A model generated the notes under the pieces. The model saw nothing but the letters and a program-made list of their open reading frames with translations. It was not told the DNA's origin and made no database searches. From Sulfitobacter sp. (lineage in GTDB: Bacteria; Pseudomonadota; Alphaproteobacteria; Rhodobacterales; Rhodobacteraceae), in contig JAPKCR010000094.1 in assembly GCA_026421135.1 (NCBI GenBank), positions 1-7,424 on the forward strand: DNA of 7,424 nt, given 5' to 3'. Positions 1 to 4,679 of the stretch are shown in pieces. Made by a program: the position numbers and the translations under genes. Every line of letters begins with the position of its first letter. The first letter of the stretch is position 1.

Positions 1-192
1 GGGCCGGTAATTCTGATCGCTCCCATTTGCATAGTATATTTGTTGGGACGTACGATCTATTGGAGAGCGTACATTGCAGATCCGTCTAGTCGAGGTCTTG
101 GATTTGCTCTCTCGATGCTACCAATTGCAGCGCTGTTGGTGTTGGCTTGCCTTGGTTCATTCTTATCGCTGGTTGGGATTAGCCCAATATAA
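1..192 (+). CDS. MAPEG-family membrane protein, C-terminal fragment (5' end outside window)
   Basis: Reading frame 1 is open from the first base to a TAA at 190-192 and gives 63 residues. Two hydrophobic segments (about residues 2-16 and 40-60) flank a polar loop containing YWRAYIADPSSRGLGF. That loop, with its R/Y/W cluster followed by an R-G-x-GF turn, resembles the loop before the last helix of small bacterial MAPEG proteins (membrane-associated proteins in eicosanoid and glutathione metabolism). These are usually about 130 residues with four helices, so roughly the last half is present. Bacterial members sit in the inner membrane and mostly have no known substrate. The start and any upstream partner are cut off. 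The next supported gene begins 379 nt downstream, so this gene probably ends its transcription unit. The family call rests on the loop pattern and topology; another small membrane protein is possible. Confidence 0.6.
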   Translation, partial: GPVILIAPICIVYLLGRTIYWRAYIADPSSRGLGFALSMLPIAALLVLACLGSFLSLVGISPI

Positions 193-571
193 GAATCTCA
201 AAAATGACCGTTTGTTGAAGGGCCTTCTTGAATGCCGACACTGGTGCATTTGCAGCGAAAAAAACTCTGGCCGCAAACTAGATCTTTATGCAGTCCGAGG
301 CGAATGCCCGCTTCGAGTTCAGCGAGTCAGAATTCCGCAACGCAGCCAATTTCTGAATCTGGTGAGGATCACGGTGTCGATTTCGATCAAGTTGTCATGG
401 TTATTGTCTTAGACATTTGATTTTGACCGGCTCGTTTCTTCTTTCACCGAACTACCGAATTAATCGCTGTTTCCGCGCTCGATCGCTCTAAATACGCCAT
501 CTGCACGTCGCAAATAGGCAATCCGGATCGGAAAAACCGCGCAAGGCTGCTTGCGATAGGGGAGCGTCGTC
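193..571. other. Intergenic region without a supported gene
   Basis: This 379-nt stretch separates the MAPEG-like gene from dddP. Open frames exist here (for example 74-412 and 232-420), but the first overlaps the MAPEG frame, neither has a convincing ribosome binding site, and neither resembles a family I know. An imperfect FNR/CRP-like palindrome, TCGAT-TTCG-ATCAA, lies at 377-390. It differs from TTGAT-N4-ATCAA at one base and sits about 180 nt before dddP. The stretch around 230-360 has the look of non-coding or decayed sequence. I see no clear -35/-10 pair for dddP. Confidence 0.5.
558..564 (+). promoter_or_regulatory. Ribosome binding site of dddP
   Basis: AGGGGAG lies 7 nt before the ATG at 572. 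It supports this start, which also gives the family's usual N-terminus (MNQH...RKIDPTRGATLGD). Confidence 0.75.
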
Positions 572-1912
572 ATGAACCAGCACCACCGAGATACGCGCAA
601 AATCGATCCGACGCGCGGAGCGACCCTTGGTGATGGCTCTCCTAATGACCAAAATCGGATTGAGATCGGGCCGACCCAGCTTGCTATGCGCGAATGGGAG
701 GCTGCAAACATCACTCTCCCCAATCTGGCCGATATGCGCAGCTACCGACACAGGCGGCTTACCCAACACATCGTCGATCGCGGCTATGCTGGGCTGCTGA
801 TGTTCGACCCGCTCAACATCCGTTACGCCACTGACAGCACCAACATGCAACTTTGGAACACCCACAACCCTTTTCGCGCGGTACTGCTTTGCGCAGACGG
901 CTATATGGTGATCTGGGATTACAAAAACGCACCCTTCCTCAGCGGGTTCAATCCTCTCGTGAGCGAGGTGCGCGGCGGGGCCTCAATGTTTTACTTTGCA
1001 ACAGGTGACAGAACCGCCGCAAAGGCGGATGTCTTCGCCAACGAAGTGCGCGAAGTGCTAGAGGAACACTCAGGCAAGAACAAACGCCTCGCCGTAGACA
1101 AAATCATGCTGCACGGGGCACACGCTTTGCAGGCCCAAGGGTTCGAGATTCAAGACGGCGAAGAAGTCACTGAGAAATCACGCTCGGTCAAATCTATCGA
1201 CGAAATTCATGCCATGCGCTGCGCAAACCACGCCTGTGAAACCTCTGTCAAAGCGATGGAAGACTTCGCACGCGCGAACGTCGGCGACGGCAAAACCTGC
1301 GAAGATGACATCTGGGCGGTCATGCACGCAGAAAACATCAAACGTGGCGGCGAATGGATCGAAACGCGGCTTCTGTCATCTGGGCCGCGCACTAACCCGT
1401 GGTTTCAGGAATGCGGCCCTCGGATTTGCCAGCAGAACGAGATCATATCCTTCGACACAGACCTTATCGGCAGCTATGGCATTTGCATCGATATCTCGCG
1501 GTCTTGGTGGATAGGCGACCAAAAACCGCCCGCTGAAATGATCTATGCGATGCAACACGCGCTCGAACACATCACGACCAACATGGAAATGTTGCGCCCA
1601 GGGGTGACAATCCCTGAACTGACGGCCAACTGCCACAGACTAGACGATCAATTCCAGGCGCAAAAATATGGGTGTCTAATGCACGGTGTGGGTCTGTGCG
1701 ATGAGTGGCCAATGGTCGCCTATCCTGACAAGGCAGTAGCGGGGGCTTTTGACTACCCGCTCGAAGCGGGTATGGTGCTGTGCGTCGAAGCGGCAGTGGG
1801 CGCAGTTGGTGGAGATTTCACCATCAAACTTGAAGACCAAGTTCTCATTACAGAAGACGGCTACGAGAACCTAACACGTTACCCGTTTGATCAGGCTTTG
1901 ATGGGGGGCTGA
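572..1912 (+). CDS. dddP: DMSP lyase DddP (M24-fold, metal-dependent)
   Basis: DddP cleaves dimethylsulfoniopropionate to dimethyl sulfide, acrylate and a proton in the cytoplasm. It has the creatinase/aminopeptidase (M24) fold but is a lyase rather than a peptidase. The 446 residues match the usual family length. The N-terminal domain covers about 1-200, with the DddP-like stretches RKIDPTRGATLGD and IRYATDSTNMQLWNTHNPFR (83-102). The C-terminal pita-bread domain covers about 200-440. All six expected metal ligands are visible: D295, D297, D307, H371, E406 and E421. The proposed catalytic base D377 (in HGVGLCDEWP, 371-380) is present too, at the same numbers I recall from roseobacter DddP structures. 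The start has a good ribosome binding site. The gene stands alone: the upstream gap is 379 nt and the downstream gene is convergent. No acuR, acuI, acuK or DMSP transporter gene is in the window. An ordinary Xaa-Pro dipeptidase is unlikely given the DddP-specific N-terminus. No truncation or missing key residue is seen. Confidence 0.95.
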   Translation: MNQHHRDTRKIDPTRGATLGDGSPNDQNRIEIGPTQLAMREWEAANITLPNLADMRSYRHRRLTQHIVDRGYAGLLMFDPLNIRYATDSTNMQLWNTHNPFRAVLLCADGYMVIWDYKNAPFLSGFNPLVSEVRGGASMFYFATGDRTAAKADVFANEVREVLEEHSGKNKRLAVDKIMLHGAHALQAQGFEIQDGEEVTEKSRSVKSIDEIHAMRCANHACETSVKAMEDFARANVGDGKTCEDDIWAVMHAENIKRGGEWIETRLLSSGPRTNPWFQECGPRICQQNEIISFDTDLIGSYGICIDISRSWWIGDQKPPAEMIYAMQHALEHITTNMEMLRPGVTIPELTANCHRLDDQFQAQKYGCLMHGVGLCDEWPMVAYPDKAVAGAFDYPLEAGMVLCVEAAVGAVGGDFTIKLEDQVLITEDGYENLTRYPFDQALMGG

Positions 1913-1922
1913 ACCGCCGAAA

Positions 1923-1949
1923 GCTGTCATCTCCCTCTTTTCAGACAGC
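1923..1949 (+). terminator. Possible weak terminator hairpin after dddP
   Basis: GCTGTC (1923-1928) can pair with GACAGC (1944-1949) across a 15-nt loop, starting 11 nt after the dddP stop. A loose T-rich stretch (TGTTTCTTTT, 1958-1967) follows a few bases later rather than directly. The stem is short, so this is only a candidate. Confidence 0.3.
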
Positions 1950-1971
1950 GCCCAGATGTTTCTTTTACGTC

Positions 1972-1999
1972 GCAATATTATGGTCTTGAACCATATTGC
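1972..1999. repeat. Inverted repeat between the convergent dddP and HTH genes
   Basis: GCAATA (1972-1977) plus TGGT (1981-1984) pairs with ACCA plus TATTGC (1990-1999). This gives a 10-bp stem with a 3-nt bulge (TTA) and a CTTGA loop. It lies 12 nt beyond the stop of the minus-strand HTH gene and could act on transcripts from either side. Neither strand shows a T-run directly after it, so it is not a textbook intrinsic terminator. Confidence 0.35.
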
Positions 2000-2010
2000 C
2001 TATACGATCA

Positions 2011-2547
2011 TTAGTTCTGCTCAGGTGCCTCAAGCGTACCGAAGTCGCCTGACATTAGTTCTTCCATAAAGAGACTGATAAATTGAACGCGATTGTGGGT
2101 GTCAGATTTTGAGTAGATGCTGGTGGTTTGCGCCCGCACGGTGCCGGATGCTGTGCTCCTGACTTGTGCGATCTCGTCATTGTCCAACCCTTTGAGGACC
2201 ATCATTGCAATATCCTGCTCTGCTTCCGTAAGGTTCCATTCCTTGAAAAACCGGTGCATGACTTCAGCGATCTGGCCTTGCGCAATTTTCAAACCAGCGT
2301 CCATATCACTCATTCGTGCAAGCACGCGGCGCAACTCTACCATCATGAACACAACCCCACCGACGAGGGCGACTGCAGCAAGGCTTTCGAGCGCCAGATG
2401 CAGATCATCAAGATGCTCGCCCTGGCTGAGATCGGTGATCACATCCCCAATGAAGAACAGCGCGCAGAGGCCTTGCAGAATGATAATTCCAGCAAGCACC
2501 GTTGCACGCCGTTCCTTAGCTTTTGCATGCCGCCTAGGTTGCTTCAT
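2011..2547 (-). CDS. Membrane-anchored LuxR-type helix-turn-helix transcriptional regulator
   Basis: The preferred start is the ATG at 2547-2545, giving 178 residues. It overlaps the cytochrome gene's TGA as ATGA, and GGAAGTG lies just before it. A longer frame opening at 2622 lies inside the cytochrome gene and adds 25 residues without support. The order is: a basic N-terminus (KQPRRHAKAKERR), transmembrane helix about 16-36, a short acidic loop, transmembrane helix about 55-73, a helical linker about 74-100, then a GerE/LuxR-type HTH at about 106-165. The HTH has LTEAEQDIAMMVLKGLDNDEI and then SGTVRAQTTSIYSKSDTHNR, matching the pattern LTxxExxVxxLxxGxxNxEIA...TVxxHxxxIYxKxxxxNR. No receiver or autoinducer domain is present. 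It presumably binds DNA from the inner membrane, sensing something in the membrane or through its coupled cytochrome partner; the signal is unknown. It is the last gene of the PepSY-cytochrome operon. Confidence 0.8.
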   Translation of the reverse strand: MKQPRRHAKAKERRATVLAGIIILQGLCALFFIGDVITDLSQGEHLDDLHLALESLAAVALVGGVVFMMVELRRVLARMSDMDAGLKIAQGQIAEVMHRFFKEWNLTEAEQDIAMMVLKGLDNDEIAQVRSTASGTVRAQTTSIYSKSDTHNRVQFISLFMEELMSGDFGTLEAPEQN

Positions 2548-3119
2548 TTCACTTCCGTTTCTTGTGGTATTCGCTTGCGACCGACTACCATAGCGCGGAC
2601 CAGATTCACACCGGAGCGCCACGTGTCAAAGGCGACCCCGGCAACATGCAGCGCAACCGAAATAACGAGCCAGTTGAAAATCAATTCGTGCATATCCTCT
2701 ACCCAGCCGAGTCCGAAAAACCGGATGGTTGTCATCATATAACCCGTCATTCCTAGGGCAATCACGGCCAGCCAAAGGTTGTAGACCATCAACGCACCGA
2801 GCGGATTATGGGACAGATGAACGGTTCTGTCGCCACTGAGAACAGTGCGAGCATAGCGGATCGCGCGCGGTACGCTAGGAGGGAAGGCCGAAAATCGGGC
2901 GTGTCTGGGGCCGATGATTGCCCAAATCATGCGCAAACCAACCAGCCCCAAAGCAGCATACCCAACCCATTCGTGGAGCTTGCTTTCACCGTCAATAATC
3001 GCGCCATTGAGAAGGATCATCAGCGCAAGTGACCAGTGGATGAGGCGGACAAGCGGGTCCCACACGGCCACATCACGGGCGCTTACGCGCCCGCTTGCTG
3101 GATCAAAAATTACCGCCAT
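2544..3119 (-). CDS. Cytochrome b561-type membrane haem protein
   Basis: This 191-residue protein has about four transmembrane helices (roughly 24-42, 51-70, 106-130 and 147-168). The likely haem b ligands are H28 (RLIHWS), H49 (KLHEWVGY), H144 (DMHEL) and H158 (ALHVAGV). GLRMIWAIIGPRHARF after helix 2 and SHNPLGALMVY around H104 are typical of the bacterial cytochrome b561 / Ni,Fe-hydrogenase b-subunit superfamily. Such proteins pass electrons between the quinone pool and periplasmic partners. The start is 2 nt after the PepSY gene's stop, and its own stop overlaps the HTH gene's start, so all three are very probably made from one mRNA. No c-type cytochrome (CxxCH) or hydrogenase gene is beside it, so the redox partner is unclear. 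A link between PepSY and b-type haem proteins is seen in other bacteria; the physiological role here is inference. Confidence 0.88.
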   Translation of the reverse strand: MAVIFDPASGRVSARDVAVWDPLVRLIHWSLALMILLNGAIIDGESKLHEWVGYAALGLVGLRMIWAIIGPRHARFSAFPPSVPRAIRYARTVLSGDRTVHLSHNPLGALMVYNLWLAVIALGMTGYMMTTIRFFGLGWVEDMHELIFNWLVISVALHVAGVAFDTWRSGVNLVRAMVVGRKRIPQETEVK

Positions 3120-3121
3120 GG

Positions 3122-3376
3122 TCAGTTCTTCACGTCAAGTTTGGTAACTTTACCGGTCTCAGGGTTTACATAGACTTCGCCCATCTTTCCGTCCTTGACG
3201 AAATATACTTCGATCTTGCTATCTTCCATCTCGGCCTTGCGCACTTCATAGCCCATTTCGGTCAGTTTCGCCTGAACCTGTTCGATCGTGGTGCCAAGCA
3301 CCGTGTCCGAGCTAAGGTCTTCTGCAAGTGCAGGACTGGCCAGAGCCAGCAGTGTGATAAGTGCAAGTTTACGCAT
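3122..3376 (-). CDS. Periplasmic PepSY-domain protein
   Basis: This 84-residue protein has a clear signal peptide: MRK, a hydrophobic core about 4-14, then ALA at 16-18 followed by ED. That predicts a mature protein of about 66 residues. The mature part is a single PepSY-like domain: an amphipathic helix (TTIEQVQAKLTEMGYEVRKAE) and then beta strands ending in YVNPETGKVTKLDVKN. The -V-NPETGKV- turn is characteristic of the domain. GAGGAAG (3379-3385) gives a strong ribosome binding site just before the ATG. It is the first gene of the operon. PepSY domains are small extracytoplasmic modules; some inhibit proteases and others accompany haem-containing reductases. With a cytochrome b561-type gene immediately downstream, an accessory role at the periplasmic face of that protein is the simplest inference. 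It has no cysteines or haem motif of its own. Confidence 0.87.
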   Translation of the reverse strand: MRKLALITLLALASPALAEDLSSDTVLGTTIEQVQAKLTEMGYEVRKAEMEDSKIEVYFVKDGKMGEVYVNPETGKVTKLDVKN

Positions 3377-3406
3377 TTCTTCCTCGATTCAGTTTGGATT
3401 AAGTCA

Positions 3407-3420
3407 GCAACTTTTGTTGC
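3407..3420. promoter_or_regulatory. Short inverted repeat in the PepSY operon leader
   Basis: GCAAC-TTTT-GTTGC is a perfect 5-bp inverted repeat with a 4-nt spacer, about 30 nt before the PepSY start codon. It could be an operator half-site pair or a small mRNA hairpin. A 5-bp repeat also occurs by chance, so confidence is low. Confidence 0.25.
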
Positions 3421-3470
3421 CGCTGTTCATCCAACTGAGCTTTGAAACACGATGCCGCCATAGTCAGACG

Positions 3471-3502
3471 GCTTAAGCACCCATGAATAAGCACGCGCTT
3501 AT
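3471..3502. promoter_or_regulatory. Cluster of TAAGC repeats, possible operator of the PepSY operon
   Basis: GCTTAAGC (3471-3478) is a perfect 8-bp palindrome. ATAAGC-ACGC-GCTTAT (3487-3502) is a perfect 6-bp inverted repeat. The heptamer TAAGCAC occurs in direct orientation at 3474-3480 and 3488-3494, 14 nt apart. The cluster lies 95-126 nt upstream of the PepSY start. This arrangement suits binding by a dimeric regulator, and the operon's own LuxR-type HTH protein is a natural candidate, though that link is inference. Confidence 0.35.
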
Positions 3503-3653
3503 GGCGAGGAACCGCCATTCTGGACGAGCCAAACCATTTGCGTCGGGAAAAACTACATCATTGTACGATAGCAATCTGCAAAGTTAGGGCCTTCACCTTT
3601 TCCTATGCGTTCACGCTGCATTTTCGCAATCCGAAGCAGCCGCTCGATACGGG

Positions 3654-3692
3654 TTCCGCATGAAACTGACATCATCCGTCCGATGTGCGGAA
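3654..3692 (-). terminator. Hairpin just downstream of the DUF4259 gene
   Basis: TTCCGCA (3654-3660) and TGCGGAA (3686-3692) form a perfect 7-bp stem. CATC (3670-3673) and GATG (3682-3685) add an inner 4-bp stem. On the minus strand the hairpin begins 17 nt after the DUF4259 stop, where a transcript end is expected. No T-run follows, so it may be a 3'-end stabiliser, a factor-dependent end, or part of an intergenic repeat. Confidence 0.35.
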
Positions 3693-3709
3693 AGAACCTC
3701 TACTAAAGC

Positions 3710-4374
3710 CTAGGAGCCAGTTAACCGCTTTCTGAGTTGGGAAAGGACCTCAGGATGCGGAGTGCCGTCGGCATTGAAATGCGGAGGTTTCAGGTGCTGC
3801 TCGATGCAACCGCGATGAGCGTATGTGGTGGAGCGGAACCAAACGATGTCGTCATCGTCGCTTTCGACAACCAACATTATTCCCTCTGGCTCGACTACGT
3901 CATCGCCACAAAACTCGCACGACAGACCGATGCTACCAACGGTAGAGTCGTCCGTTTCAAGGATACCATTGACGGGCACCAAATAGGTTTTGCTCAAATC
4001 AAGGCGTGCCATTAGATCGTCTAGAACCCTAGTCCAGTCATCGTCTTCGGATTCTGCCCAAAGTTCCGCCAGTTCCGAGTTTGAACGAACATGCTCAACA
4101 GCCTTTGATGCAGATGCAACCAGTGCGCTGCTCGGCGATTCATACGACTTCAAGATGCCAGGGAATTCATCTGGTAGATCTGTGGAAGCTCTGCCAAGCA
4201 GAGCGGCAATTATGTCGGCAGCAGCAATCGCCTCGCTCGCCAAATCGCTGTCTATCCAGTTGGTTTTTGGACCCAAACCTCAATCGCGCTGGCCAAATCA
4301 GGCGTCCCATTTAATCTGAATGCGAAATCTAGCGCGCTGTCATTGCCAAAACTTCCTGCACTCCAAGTTCCCAC
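3710..4374 (-). pseudogene. DUF4259-domain protein with Cys/His-rich C-terminus, broken by a frameshift
   Basis: The gene opens at GTG 4374-4372 after GGAGG (4381-4385). It reads MGTWSAGSFGNDSALDFAFR and runs on to VWVQKPTG before a TAG at 4254-4252. MGTW-x-GxFxNDxAxDF is the signature N-terminus of DUF4259. The rest of that domain (ASEAIAAADIIAALLGR, then SELAELWAES and LMARLD) continues in the -1 frame down to a TAG at 3712-3710. One extra A in the A5 run (plus-strand T5, 4264-4268) would join both parts into about 221 residues. After the DUF4259 region comes a second part with CEFC and AHRGCIEQH, at about C153, C156, H187, C190 and H194 of the joined protein. This could bind zinc. The function of DUF4259 is unknown. 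A sequencing error in the homopolymer, a true mutation, or -1 slippage on AAA could each explain the break. A shorter TTG-started frame (4276-3710) lacks the domain's N-terminus. Confidence 0.72.
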
Positions 4375-4380
4375 GACATG

Positions 4381-4385
4381 CCTCC
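4381..4385 (-). promoter_or_regulatory. Ribosome binding site that fixes the GTG start of the DUF4259 gene
   Basis: On the minus strand GGAGG is followed by 6 nt and then GTG at 4374-4372, in the frame that gives the DUF4259 N-terminus. An ATG at 4379-4377 lies too close to the site and is in the wrong frame. Confidence 0.7.
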
Positions 4386-4490
4386 AGTCAATTGCAATTG
4401 AGACATTGCACTCAAAGCCCTCAAATTGAAAGTGGATCGAAGTGAACTCAAGCTGGACCTGCGGGCGAACAGAAGCTCACTTGCTTTGAA

Positions 4491-4574
4491 ACCGTCCTCT
4501 GGCCGCTGCGACCGAGAACCGCCAGCCCAGAGGCGGTCATTGGGCCGTACCTTTGGGACGAAAAGAAACGGCCC
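4491..4574. repeat. Two tandem stem-loops, possible intergenic repeat or leader structure
   Basis: Stem-loop A: ACCG-(T)-CCTCTGG (4491-4502) pairs with CCAGAGG-CGGT (4527-4537), 11 bp with one bulged T and a 24-nt loop. Stem-loop B: GGGCCGT (4542-4548) pairs with ACGGCCC (4568-4574), 7 bp with a 19-nt loop. Only 4 nt separate them. Stems this long placed back to back are unlikely by chance. They could be a dispersed intergenic repeat or the folded leader of the permease mRNA. Confidence 0.45.
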
Positions 4575-4618
4575 CTCAATATGCCGAGCCTGATGGGCTG
4601 GGCTTTTGAAGTAGGATT

Positions 4619-4632
4619 ATGATGTAAATCAA
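4619..4632. promoter_or_regulatory. FNR/CRP-family-like binding site upstream of the permease gene
   Basis: ATGAT-GTAA-ATCAA matches the FNR-type consensus TTGAT-N4-ATCAA at 9 of 10 defined positions. It ends 47 nt before the permease ATG, a typical place for an FnrL, NnrR or Dnr site in alphaproteobacteria. I see no good -10 at the spacing expected for class II activation. Other 9-of-10 matches occur at 377-390 and 6446-6459, so chance is not excluded. Confidence 0.4.
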
Positions 4633-4679
4633 GGATCATTTCTTACCCACGTGTTCAGGTGTTCGAGGAGTAAGAATAT

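Larger units (their letters stand above)
3377..3709. other. Intergenic region upstream of the PepSY operon, with several inverted repeats
   Basis: This 333-nt gap lies between the PepSY start and the stop of the DUF4259 gene, and both genes are on the minus strand. It must hold the promoter of the PepSY-cytochrome-HTH operon, but I cannot pick a convincing -35/-10 pair. It contains three symmetrical elements, listed separately, at 3407-3420, 3471-3502 and 3654-3692. Plus-strand open frames entering the region have no ribosome binding site or recognisable product. Confidence 0.5.
4386..4679. other. Divergent intergenic region between the DUF4259 gene and the permease gene
   Basis: About 300 nt with no supported gene. 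The plus strand holds two consecutive stem-loops (4491-4574), a weak third one ending in TTTT (4587-4607), an FNR/CRP-like box (4619-4632) and the permease ribosome binding site (GAGGAG, 4665-4670). A minus-strand frame at 4448-4639 spans these stem-loops; it has no recognisable domain and I do not accept it. No ArsR-like gene is present. Confidence 0.5.

Noticed and set aside
74..412. 112-codon plus-strand open frame
   Set aside because: Its first 120 nt overlap the MAPEG-like frame, which fits a known family. The product is rich in Cys, Trp and Arg, has no ribosome binding site and resembles no family.
232..420. 62-codon plus-strand open frame
   Set aside because: No ribosome binding site and low-complexity Ser/Arg-rich composition. 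The acidic C-terminus (ESGEDHGVDFDQ) hinted at calcium binding, but no EF-hand or RTX pattern is complete.
488..865. 125-codon minus-strand open frame over the dddP 5' end
   Set aside because: It is antisense to the strongly supported dddP N-terminus and has no recognisable domain.
2117..2742. Plus-strand frames antisense to the HTH and cytochrome genes
   Set aside because: Both underlying minus-strand genes have clear domains, so these frames are shadows with Cys/Ser/Arg-rich composition.
4264..4276. Programmed -1 frameshift as the default explanation for the split DUF4259 gene
   Set aside because: The site (C-CAA-AAA-C) is not a canonical X-XXY-YYZ heptamer and I see no clear downstream stimulatory structure. 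A homopolymer indel is simpler, though slippage remains possible.
4448..4639. 63-codon minus-strand open frame
   Set aside because: It coincides with the two tandem stem-loops, has no domain and lies upstream of the permease gene on the opposite strand.
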